From Sulfotelmatobacter sp963788225 (GTDB lineage: Bacteria; Acidobacteriota; Terriglobia; Terriglobales; Acidobacteriaceae): a DNA stretch of 64,000 nt. The notes under the pieces are model-generated. The model saw only the letters and a program-made list of their open reading frames with translations. It did no database searches and was not told where the DNA came from. Below are positions 32,897-44,800 of this stretch, in pieces (the first letter of the stretch is position 1; each line of letters starts with the position of its first letter). The stretch spans positions 496,001-560,000 of the forward strand of contig CAWBGI010000002.1 in assembly GCA_963788225.1 (NCBI GenBank). Direction: 5' to 3'. The position numbers were made by a program, and so were the translations under genes.

Positions 32897-35800
32897 ATGA
32901 CCACTTCGTCCACTGGCTTGGCTTCGAGTGTGTGTTTCGCGGGCTTGTCCGTTTCTTCTAAGAGCTCCACTGACCGGGGCTTGAACTCTCTACTCGAAGC
33001 TTCGCGGCGGGCTCTGGCGTGGTCGCGGTCCGTTGCCTCGGTTGTCGCGGCGCTGATGATGGTCGGCGCGGTTTGCGTCCCGGCACAGGCGCAGACGCTC
33101 ATGGGGAATTGGAATCAGCAATCGCCTGCAACCAGCCCCGCCGCGCGTTGGCAGTCAAGCATGACCTACGATACAGCGCACGGCCAGGTAGTCTTGTTCG
33201 GCGGATACAACGGCAACCAACTCGCCGACACGTGGCTGTGGAACGGGACCACGTGGACCCAGCAGAGCCCTGCAACCAGCCCACCGTCGCGCGACCAGTC
33301 GGCCATGGCCTACGATGGAGCGCAGAGCCAGGTGGTTTTGTTCGGAGGGTACCTTAGCAATAATGCTCCCTTCCGTTCCAACGATACTTGGGTGTGGGAC
33401 GGGACCACATGGACCCAGCAGAGCCCTGCCACCAGCCCATCCGCACGCGCCGATCACGCCATGGCCTACGATGCGGCGCAGGGCAACGTGGTTTTGTTCG
33501 GAGGATTCACAGATACGGGCACCACGTTAGGCGACACGTGGGTGTGGAACGGGACCACATGGACCCAGCAGAGCCCTGCAACCAGCCCCGCTGCGCGTTA
33601 TTTCAGCGCCATGGCCTACGACGCGGTGCACAATCAAGTGGTCTTGTTTGGAGGACAACCCAGCATCTCGGGTGGTGCTCTCAGCGACACGTGGGTGTGG
33701 AACGGAACCAACTGGACTCAGGAGAGCCCTGCCAATAGTCCCCCCGCCCGTTACGGCCACACCATGGCCTTCGATGCACAGACAGGCCAGATCATTTTAT
33801 TCGGAGGAGAGAACGCCAGCAACGCTTATCTCAACGACACCTGGGTGTGGGACGGGACTAACTGGACTCAGGAGAGCCCTGCCAACATCCCCCCCGCACG
33901 CGTCTTCCACAATTCGGCCTACGACGCGGCGCAAGGCCAGGTGGTCGAGTTTGGAGGAGTCGGCAGCAGCCTGTTCAACGACACGTGGGTATGGAGTTAC
34001 CCGGGGAATTTCGGCAACGTCAATGTTTGTCCCTCAGGACAGAGCACTCCGGCGCCGTGCAGCAATACTCTCGCGCTGACCTACAACCTTGCGGCGACCA
34101 CCACTTTTGGCACGACCCAAGTGGTCACGCAAGGCACACCTGGTCTCGACTTCACACTGAGCACCGGCAGCACCTGTACTGGTACGGTCTCCGCAGGCGG
34201 CACCTGCACCGTGAACGTTAAGTTTGCTCCGCTCGCCCCCGGATTGCGCCTGGGCGCAGCGCAACTCTTCGACAACAGCGGCAACTTGTTGGTGAGTTCT
34301 CCGATCTACGGCGTTGGCCAGGGACCGGCGGTTGCCTTTGGGCTGGGCACGCAGACCACGGTGAATACCGGAAGCTACACGCTGAACAGTCCAAAGGGCG
34401 TGGCCGTGGATGCGGCGGGCAATATCTTCATCTCGGATAACAACAACCACCGGGTGGTGGAGGTTGCGGCTAACGGCACTCAGACTACGGTGGGCTTCAA
34501 TCTGAATTACCCGCAGGGTTTGGCGGTGGATGGCGCGGGTGATCTCTTCATCGCGGACAACAACCTGAATGAGGTGGTGGAGGTTCCGGCTGGCTGCATC
34601 AGCTACAGCTGTCAGATCGTTCTGACTAGCAACCTGGCCGCCCAATTGGGAGTGGCGGTGGACGGAGCGGGCGATCTTTTCGTCGGCGATTTCACGGGCC
34701 ACGAGGTCGTGGAGGTTCCAGCCAATGGAGGACCTCAGATCGTACTGTACAGCCCAGGGACTAGCTCCAATCCGGTCGGTTTGGCGGTGGATGCAGCCGG
34801 GGATCTGTTCGTCGCCGATTATGGCCTCAACGAAGTAGTGAAGATTCCGGCCGGTTGCACCAGCAGCAGCTGCCAGACCACGGTGGGCACCGGCTGGAGT
34901 TCTCCGGAAGCCGTAGCGGTGGATGCCGCAGGCGATGTCTTCGTCGCGCAAGAATTCGCGCCTTATGTGGTAGAGGTTCCGGCCGGTTGCGGCAGCGGCA
35001 GTTGCCAGATCACGGTGAGCGAAACCGAAGCGTACGGTTTGGCGGTGGATGCAAAGGGCAATCTCTTCATCCCCCAAACTTTCGGCACCCTGGTATTCGA
35101 ACTCAACCGGTCGCAGCCGCCAACGTTGAGCTTCCCGACGCCGACGAACGTCGGTTCAACCGACACCACCGACGGTGCGGAGACGACAACCCTCCAAAAC
35201 GTGGGCAATACTACGCTCACCTTCCCCATTCCATCCTCGGGCAACGATCCCAGCATCGGGCCAGACTTCTTGCTGTTCAGCAGCGGCGCAGGCGACTGCC
35301 CGCTCACAACCGTATCGTCCTCCTCGCCGGGCACGCTGGCGCCCGGGGCGCAGTGCGTCTATTCGGTCACCTTTGCTCCGATGTCAGCGGGGACTCTCAG
35401 TGAATCCCTGGTGCTTACGGACAACAACCTGAACGCTATTTCTCCTTCTACTGTAGGAACGCAGGCCATTGCCCTCAGCGGCACAGGTGTGTCCACCAAC
35501 TACACGCTGAGTGTGAGTACTGCCGGCAGCGGTAGTGGCGCGGTGTCGGGCGCGAACTGTTCGACGGGAAGCTATTCGCAAGGGACCACCGTGACCTGCA
35601 CGGAGACGCCGAACGCCGGCTCGCAATTTACGGGCTGGAGCGGAGGAACGTGCAGCGGTCTCGGCAGCTGCTCGTTTTCGCTGAGTTCGAATTCAACCGT
35701 CGTCGCGAACTTCTCGCTGGCCTACACCCTGACTGTGACGGAAGTGGGCACGGGCAGCGGCACGGTGACCGACAATCTCGAAGAGATTACTTGCAGCGAA

Positions 35801-38800
35801 GCCAACGGAAGCGTCTCGGGAACGTGTTTGGCAGGTTATGGTAGCGGAACCACGGTGACCCTGACGGCGAGTTCCACCGGAACCTCTACGTTCGTAGGCT
35901 GGGGCGGCGCGTGCGCGAGTTCGGGAGCGAGTGCATTCTGCAGCGTGACAATGAATTCGGCGGTCAACGTTAGCGCAAGTTTTGTTGCGCCAGGGGCAAG
36001 TCAGTCGGGAACGCTTAAATCCATTACCGCGGGCGTTGTCTACGGGCAGGCCGGCAGCTTCACCAGTGGTATCGGCAACGACGGCGGGCTCAGCGCCAAC
36101 AGCTTACATGATCCAGATGGGTTCGCCTTGGACAGCAGCGGTAATCTCTACGTGGCTGACCAGCAAAACTCGCGAGTGCTGTTCTACCCTCGCGGCAGCA
36201 CCACCCCCACGCGGGTCTACGGGCAGTTGGGCAGCTTCACCAGCGGCCCCCAGAACAACGGCGGGGTCAGCGCCAACAGCTTAAGCTGGCCGTATGGTCT
36301 CGCCCTAGACAGCAGCGGCAATCTCTACGTGGCCGACTACGGTAACTATCGGGTGCTGTTCTATCCTTCCGGCAGCACCACCGCCACGCGGGTCTACGGG
36401 CAGGGCGGCAGCTTCACCACCAACACCCAGAACAAAGGCGGGATCAGCGCCAACAGCTTGTACCTTCCGACAGCCGTCGCCCTAGACAGCAGCGACAATC
36501 TCTACGTGGCCGACCAGTATAACAGTCGGGTGCTGTTCTATCCCTCCGGCAGCACCACCGCCACGCGGGTCTACGGACAGGGAGGCAGCTTCACCAGCGG
36601 CACCGCGAACAGCGGCGGGATCAGCGCCAACAGCTTAGCTTATCCGGCAGGGGTCGCCCTAGACAGCAGTGGCAATCTCTACGTGGGTGACGGTAATAAC
36701 AGTCGGGTGCTGTTCTATCCCTTCGACAGCACCACCGCCACACAGGTCTACGGGCAGGGCGGCAGCTTCACCAGCAACACCGCGAACAACGGCGGCATCA
36801 GCGCCAACAGCCTGGAGAATCCGGCTGGAGTCGCCGTGGACAGCGGCGGCAATCTCTACGTGGCCGACAGCTATAACAGTCGGGTGCTGTTCTATCCCTC
36901 CGGCAGCACCACTGCCACGCGGGTCTACGGTCAGGGCGGCAGCTTCACCAGCAACACCGCGAACAACGGCGGGATCAGCGCCAACAGCTTAAGTCAAACC
37001 TGGGCGGTCGCCCTGGACGGCAGCGGCAACCTCTACGTGACGGACTTAGGGAACAATCGGGTGCTGGAATACAGCAGCTTCGGCAGCGTCAACGTTTGCC
37101 CTGCGGGACAGAGCACGCCTGCGCCCTGCAACCGCACCATCACGCTTAGCTACTATGCCGCGGCGACCACGTCTCTGGGCGCGATCCAGGTAGTCACGCA
37201 AGGTGCACCCAATCTCGACTTCACGCTGGGCAGCGGTAGTAGTTGCACCGGTACTGTCTCCGCGGGGAGTTCCTGCACCGTGAACGTCAGCTTCGCCCCG
37301 CTCGCACCCGGATTACGCATGGGTGCGGTGCAACTCTTCGATAACAACGGCAGTGTGTTGGCGAGCGCTCCGGCTTACGGCGTTGGCCAGGCGCCGGCGA
37401 TTGCCTTTGGTCCGGCGGTGACCTTTACCCCTCCCCTGACCCCCCAATCGACCATCTTCTTCAGCAGCCAAGTGACCCAGGTGCCCAATCTGGCGAGCCC
37501 CGGCGGCGGCCTGACGACAGATGGGGGGGGCAATCTATACCAAGTCAGCCCACAATTAGGGCTGGTGAAAGTTGTGCCAGGCGGCAATCCAACCACTGTG
37601 GCCACCGGCTTGAGCAATCCGGAAGGTGTGGCGATCGATGGTGCAGGCAATTTCTATGTCGCGGATAGCGGTCTTGGCAGCTATGGCGAGGTGGTGAAGT
37701 TTGCGCCTGGTTGCGGGAGCACATCCTGCGCGACTGTCTTATACGCGGCGTCTGCCTCGCCCGGACCGTATGGCGTAGCGGTCGATGGTTCAGGTGATGT
37801 CTTCTTCTCCCAACCTACCGCTGGGGTCTTTGAGATTCCCGCAAGCAGCCCGAGCAGCCTGATCGCGCTGTACAGCCCCGGAGGTAATTCGAATGTGCAG
37901 AGCGTGGCGGTGGACGCCGCCGGCGACATCTTCGTTGCCGATAACGGTCTCAAGCAAGTCGTGGAAATCCCGGCCGGTTGCACAACTGCAAGCTGCCAGA
38001 CCAAGATCGGCAGCGGATGGGTTTATCCACTAGGCGTGGCGGTTGATGCCGCGGGAGACGTGATTGTAGCGGACTTCGAACTTACGGTCGATGGCGAAAT
38101 CGACGCCGGCGGCGTAGTGGAGGTTCCAGCCGGCTGCAGCAACAGCAACTGCCAAATCCTTTTGTTGACCGCGGGAGCGCCCGACCCGTTTGCCGTTACG
38201 GTGAGTGCGACAGGACAGGTCTTCGCCGCCACAGACGGTCCGCTTTTTGAGATCAATCAGTCGCAGCCGCCGGTGTTGACCTTTGCCTTGACGAATGTGG
38301 GCAGCACGAGCACTGACAGTCCCCAATCGGTTTCCATTCAAAACGTCGGCAATCAGCCGCTGACGGTCTCCCTTAGCCTTCCGAACACGAACAACTTTAT
38401 CGAAAATTCAAGCCCCTGCGGCAGCAGCTTCACGTTGTCTCCCGGCGCGATTTGTTCTGAGGGTTTCAGCTTCACCCCCCAGACCACTGGCTATCTCACC
38501 GAGGTGCAGTATTCTAGCGACAACACTCTGAACGGTTCTTCGACTGTACAGGCCATCAACCTCAGCGGCACCTCCGGCGTGAACGGCCAGGCTGCCACCG
38601 TGGCCGTGCCCAACGTGGTTGGGCTGACGCAAGCGGCGGCGACCACGTCCATCACCGGTATTGACCTGGCGCTGGGCACGGTGAGCACCGCATCCAGCGA
38701 CAGCGTGGCTTCGGGCAGTGTGATCAGTTCGAGCCCGGCGGGCGGGACTCTAGTCAATGTCGGCTCCGCGGTCCAACTGCTCGTCTCCACTGGCCAGCCG

Positions 38801-41800
38801 ACACCACCGCCGCCAAACCCGCTCTCGCTGCTGAACAACTACTTCGTTACCGGTGACTATGCCTCGGCGGGAGTCACACTCCGCGGAACCGGCCACGGCG
38901 GCATGGCGACCGGAACCATCACCATCCCCAGCAGCACCGCCAACCCAAGCGCCACCCAGGGTGTTCCCGACGGCGCCGACATTATTGACGCTTACTTGTA
39001 CTGGGAGACGCTGGAGAATACGCCGTCGCCCTCGTCCACCAATGGAACCTTCAACGGGTATGGCATTACCGGCCAGCAGATAGGAAAAGACGCCGCCTAC
39101 ACGGATGGTGCGTTTAGCGGGACGCTGCGCGTGTATCGCGCCGACGTGAACAGTTACTTGCCGGTCGCGTCGAACGGGAGCGGCGTGCGCTATGCCTCGG
39201 GCACGTTCACGGTTTCTTTGCCGGACGGAGGAACCGCATTACCCCTCACCGAGGGCGCGAGCCTGGTGATGATCTATCGCGTACTGTCGCAGAACTTCCC
39301 GCTCAAGTCGGTAGTCATTTACGACGGGTCGACGATACCAGCCAGCTCTGGAAACCAGACGATGCAGGGATTCTATGACGCGCTCGGCGGGACGGTAGAG
39401 TTTACCAGCCTTTATGCCGCGAGTAGCGTTTGGAACAACAACATCGCCAGTTCCGTCACGCTCAGTGCACATGCGAATCAGTACCTTGGGCCACTGAATA
39501 CTGGCAATGCCTACGCCGCGGTGATTCTCAGTACGCCGGTCACCAATAGCGATAACGATGGAATTTTGGACGCCTGGAAGAGCGGGCCCGGGGCGGGCGA
39601 TTTCCATGCAGGACAGCCCGGTTATTACGACGTGGCGACCTCAACGTGGGTTCCTTTGCCGGGCGCGCTACACGGTGAAAAGGACCTGTTCGTTCAACTC
39701 GATTACATGTGCGGCGCCGTGTTAGCCAACGGCTCGTGCGATCCCGCACAGGAGAATCTGTACCCCTCGCCTGACGCCCAGGGCAACGATCCACTCGCGA
39801 TGGTGACGTCGGCCTTTGCCGCGCATGGAGTCGTTCTCCATCTCGAAGTTGGAAACGCCGTGCCCGAAAGCACCTGCACCGACAACCTCACCACCACTCC
39901 GCCGCAACTATGCCAGTTCCCTGGCCAGCCGGGAGTGATCGGCTGGAAGAACAGCCTGGAATTCTCGAAGCTGTGGCCACGTAATTTTGCATCTTGCGTG
40001 TCGGGTGGCGATTGCACAACCCGATATCCCTACGGGCAGAAGGACAGCTATCACTACGTTCTGTTCGGCCACTCTCTGGCGATACCGGCCTGGAACACGC
40101 GTTACCAAACCTTGACGTCGATAACCGTGGCAAGCGGCGTTACGACGATTGGGACGGTCGACCGAGGCATCGGGATTAACTATTGCCCAAGCCGCATCAC
40201 GATTTCCGGCGTGCTGGGAAACCCGGGTCTCAACGGTGTGTACAACACAACAGGCTGCGCTAATTCGACGACAATTACTGTGGCAACTCCTGGCGTCACC
40301 AACTGGAGCTACCCCAACAGTACGTTGCCTGAACCTGAAATCGGCCTCACTTCCGGCACGATTACAAGTATCTCCGGCTACTCCGATCTCGGCGGCGCTG
40401 ATTCGGCGATTACCCTGGGCCTTTGGTTGACGGCTCCGAATCAGGACATGAGCAAGCGCGCGACGGTAGAAGCCGGCACGCTGTTTCACGAGATCGGCCA
40501 TACGCTTGGTTTGACCCACGGCGGGCTCTACTACGACGGCGGCCCGGGTAGTTATATTCCGACGTTCGAAGCCAATTGCAAGCCGAATTATGTAAGCGTG
40601 ATGAATTATCTTTTCCAGCTTGATCTCGTGGGACCGAATCAAGCCGTTGATTTCTCTAACCAGCAACTCGTCACCTTGAACGAGAGCACAGCGGGTTCGG
40701 TGACTCAACTGACCGACCTCCTGAGTAACCCTGCGACGTACTCAACCTCGGCCTGGTACGTTCCTTACACAACCGGGACCTCGGCGAGCCCCGCCACGCT
40801 GTATTGCAATGGCGCTCCAATCACCGGCGCGCAGGCCTATCGCGTGAATGCTCCCATTTCGCCCATAACACCGGCGTGGACGAATGGGCAGGACATTAAC
40901 TATGACGGCGTGCTGAATACGCAGATGCGCGGATACAACGACTGGGGCAACATCGACCTGCGGCAGGTAGGCGCCACCGGTGGTGAGTTCGCATCCTTGG
41001 CGACCGTGCTTTCGTTTGGTTCCTCGGTAGCGCCGATGAACGTAAACGCGGGCGGAAACGTAGCCCTGGGCAGCGGTGGGACCGTAGCTCTGGGCAGCGG
41101 CGGAACAGTAACCCTGGGCAGTGGTGGGAACGTCACTCTAGGCAGCGGCGGCACTATCACGCTCGGGAGTGGTGGCAACGTCACGCTCGGCAGCGGTGGC
41201 ACCGTGACCCTGGGCAGCGGTGGCACGGTAACACCGGGCAGCAATGGCACCGTCACGTTAGGCAGCGGAGGCGCGGCCACGCTCAGCAGCGGCGGCACGA
41301 TTACCCTGGGCAGCGGCGGAACCGTGACCTTGGGTAGCGGTGGTACTGTCACGCTTGGCAGCGGCGGCACGATCGCGCTCGGCAGCGGCGGCTCGGTGAC
41401 GATTCCTTCGAGCGGGGGCAGCTACAGCCTCCCCAGCAACGGTGGGATCATCACGCTGGGCAGCGGCGGTAATGTGACACTGGGCAGCGGCGGCAACGTC
41501 ACGCTGGGCAGCGGCGGCACGATCACGCTGGGCAGCGGTGGGACTGTGACGCTGGGCAGCGGCGGCATTGTCACACTTGGCAGCGGCGGCATCGTTGCGC
41601 TGGGCAGCGGCGGCAATGTGACTTTGGGAAGCGGTGGGAATGTCACGCTCGGCAGTGGCGGCACCATTGCGCTGGGCAGCGGCGGGAATGTAACGCTGGG
41701 CAGCGGCGGCAACGTCACGCTGGGCAGCGGTGGAACCGTGACACTCGGCAGCGGCGGCAACGTCACGCTGGGCAGCGGCGGCAATGTGACCCTGGGCAGC

Positions 41801-44800
41801 GGGGGAAGCGCGACACTGGGGGCCGGCGGTACGGTGACGCTAGGGAGTGGCGGGAATGTAACGCTGGGCAGTGGTGGCAACGTAACACTCGGTAGCGGCG
41901 GGACTGTCACCATGGGCAGCGGCGGCAACGTCACGCTCGGCAGCGGCGGCACGGCAACTGTGGGTAGCCTCGGCGGCACGATCACACCGGGCAGCGGCGG
42001 CACGGTTACGCTCGGCAGTGGAGGCACCGTCACGCTTGGCAGCGGCGGAACCATAGTCCTTGGCAGCGGCGGCACGGTGACGCTGGGCAGCGGCGGCAGC
42101 TATACCCTCAACAGCAGCGGTGGAGTCATCACTCCCAATGCCGGTGGAACGGTGACCCTGGGCAGCGGTGGCATTGTAACGCTGGGCAGCGGCGGCATCG
42201 TTGCCTTAGGCAGCGGCGGCAATGTAACGCTGGGCAGCGGCGGGAATGTGACGCTGGGTAGTGGCGGCACCATCGCACTGGGAAGCGGCGGCAACATAAC
42301 CCTGGGTAGCGGCGGTACGGTAACGTTGGGCAGCGGTGGGAACGTAACCTTGGGAAGCGGCGGCAACGTAACTCTGGGCAGCGGCGGAAATGTAACCCTG
42401 GGCAGCGGGGGCACCATCGCCTTGGGCAGCGGCGGCAGCAGCACCCTTGGCAGTGGCGGCCCCGTCTTCAGCGAGTTGACTTATGAGGCTGCCAACTCCA
42501 TCGTTCGTCCACCGCCTGCGGCCACCGAGACGCCATCGGCCGCAGGTGTATCGCCGGCGTTCGTCACGGTCAATTGGACTGCGCCACTCTTCGGAGTCGT
42601 GTCCACCTACACCATTTATCGCAGTTCCGATGGCGCTACGCCAATCGAGATTGGCAGTGTCAGCGGCGTAAATGGATATCCACCGGCGACTACGTTTACT
42701 GACACCAACCCGGATCTGACTTCAAAAACCGTGGTCTACACGATCACGACCACTCTCGTTGCGGACCCAACTGGTGGGCAACGCCAGAGTCCACCGTCGC
42801 CACCGGCGGTGCTCACGATGAACCAGACCATCTCCCTCGGCCCCGTGCCAAGTTCCGTCACGATCTCGACTACTCCGCTCACGGTCACCGCGACTGCCAT
42901 GTCGTCTGGCATGCCGAACGGATTGCAGGTGAGCTTTAGCGCGACGGGATCGTGCTCCATCGGTAGCCAGTCGATCACGAACAACGTTTCCTCGGCCACC
43001 GTGAATCTCAACAGCACGGGAAGTTGCACCGTCACCGCGTCGCAACTCGGCACCACGGCCTACAACGCGGCCAGTGCTGTGTCCGGAACGTTCGCCATTC
43101 TGGCGCAAGGTTCCAACACCTTGTCGCAGACGATCAGCTTTGCGCCATTGCCCGAAGTGCAGTATGGCAACACGTTCTCGTTGAGCGCGTCGTCCTCTTC
43201 CGGCTTGGCGGTCAGCTTCACTCCGTCCGGGCCATGCACAACCAGCGGCACAACCGGCAGCACAACTGCAGTCGGCGTGTGCACGATCACGGCATCGGCG
43301 CCGGCAAACTCCACCTATAGCGCCGCCTCGGTAACCCAGTCGTTCGTCATTGCTCCGGCGGTACTTAAGGTGACTGCTTATAACCTCACGAGTGTGTATG
43401 GGCAACCGCTCCCAACGTTGACCTATAACTACAGCGGATTTGTGAATGGGGATACATCTTCCGTAGTGAGCGGCATACCGTCACTCTCCACGACAGCTAC
43501 TTCGGGGAGCAATGCGGGAAGCTATCCGATCACGGTAATGACCGGCACGCTGGCCGCGGCCAATTACGATTTCCTTTATGTGAGCGGCTCACTGACCATC
43601 AGCAAACCGACGCTCACAATTACCGCCAGCAGTAGCTCGATGATTTATGGCGGGCCTGTGCCGCCCATCACACCCATTTATAACGGATTTGCGCCCGGCC
43701 AGGGCGCGTCAAACCTGACCACGCAGCCGACCTGTGGAACGGCGGCGACGAGTACGAGCCCGGTCATCCAGAGCCCGTATTATGTGAGCACTTGCTCGGG
43801 GGCGGTGGACAGCAATTACACAATCAGCTACATGGCGGGCAGTGTGGCGGTCACCCAGGCTTCAAGCACTACCGCGGTGAGTTCTTCGGTGAATCCGTCA
43901 ACCTTCATGCAAATGGTTACCTTCACGGCCACGGTGACACCGCAGTACAGCGGAACCACGCCAACCGGTACCGTCACCTTCCAGGAGACCGTTAATGGCA
44001 CCACGACGACGCTTGGAACCGGCACGCTGAGCGTCTTGAATGGGCAGAACGTGGCGACATTCAGCACCGCGACGCTCCAGGATACTTACTCCAACAGTAT
44101 TGTGGCGGTGTACGGAGGGGACGGCAACTTCACAGGCAGCGGCAACACGGCTTCCCCGCTTGTGCAGACGGTTAGCCCGGCGCCCGAGGTCAGCCTGAGC
44201 CCGATGTTCGTTTCGTTCGGCAACCAGAATGTGAACACGAAGAGCAGCGCTGCCACCGTGACCCTCACGAATATCGGCGACGCAACGCTGAACATAAGCA
44301 CCAACGGGATCTCGATCAACCCGAGTACAGATACCCAATTCGCCCAGACGAACAATTGCGGCTCGAGCCTGGCGGCGACGAAGAGTTGCACGATCACGAT
44401 AACGTTCACACCCGTGGACACCGGCGTCCAGACGGCGAGCTTGCAGATCACCGACAACGACGACGACTCAACGGGCGCACAACAGATTGTCTCGCTGACG
44501 GGCGCTGGACTGAGTACGATTAAGAGCGGTTCGCTCTATGCCGACGCCATGTTCGCGACCGCCACCGGCTGCGGCAGTATCTCGGGGAGCGGCAACGGCA
44601 CCGTTGACAGCTTCAATTCCTCCCTGGGCTATAACTCATCCCACGTGCTCAGTGGGGGAAACGTTGGCACCAACGGGAACGTGACGGTCAGTGGCAACAG
44701 CACCATCTACGGCTCTGCAGCAGTCGACGTGCTGACCACCGGTACTTGCAGCAAGACATCGGTGACCGGGGTCACGACCAGCGGCAACGCAAAGGTGACC

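Noticed and set aside
40900..42444. Long antisense proline-rich ORFs (PPLPSVT repeats) opposite the octapeptide tract
   Set aside because: They are the reverse reading of the 24-bp repeat, which has no stops in that frame; no SD and no domain.
41053..42466. CRISPR-like array
   Set aside because: Repeats are contiguous, 24 bp and in-frame coding, with no unique spacers.
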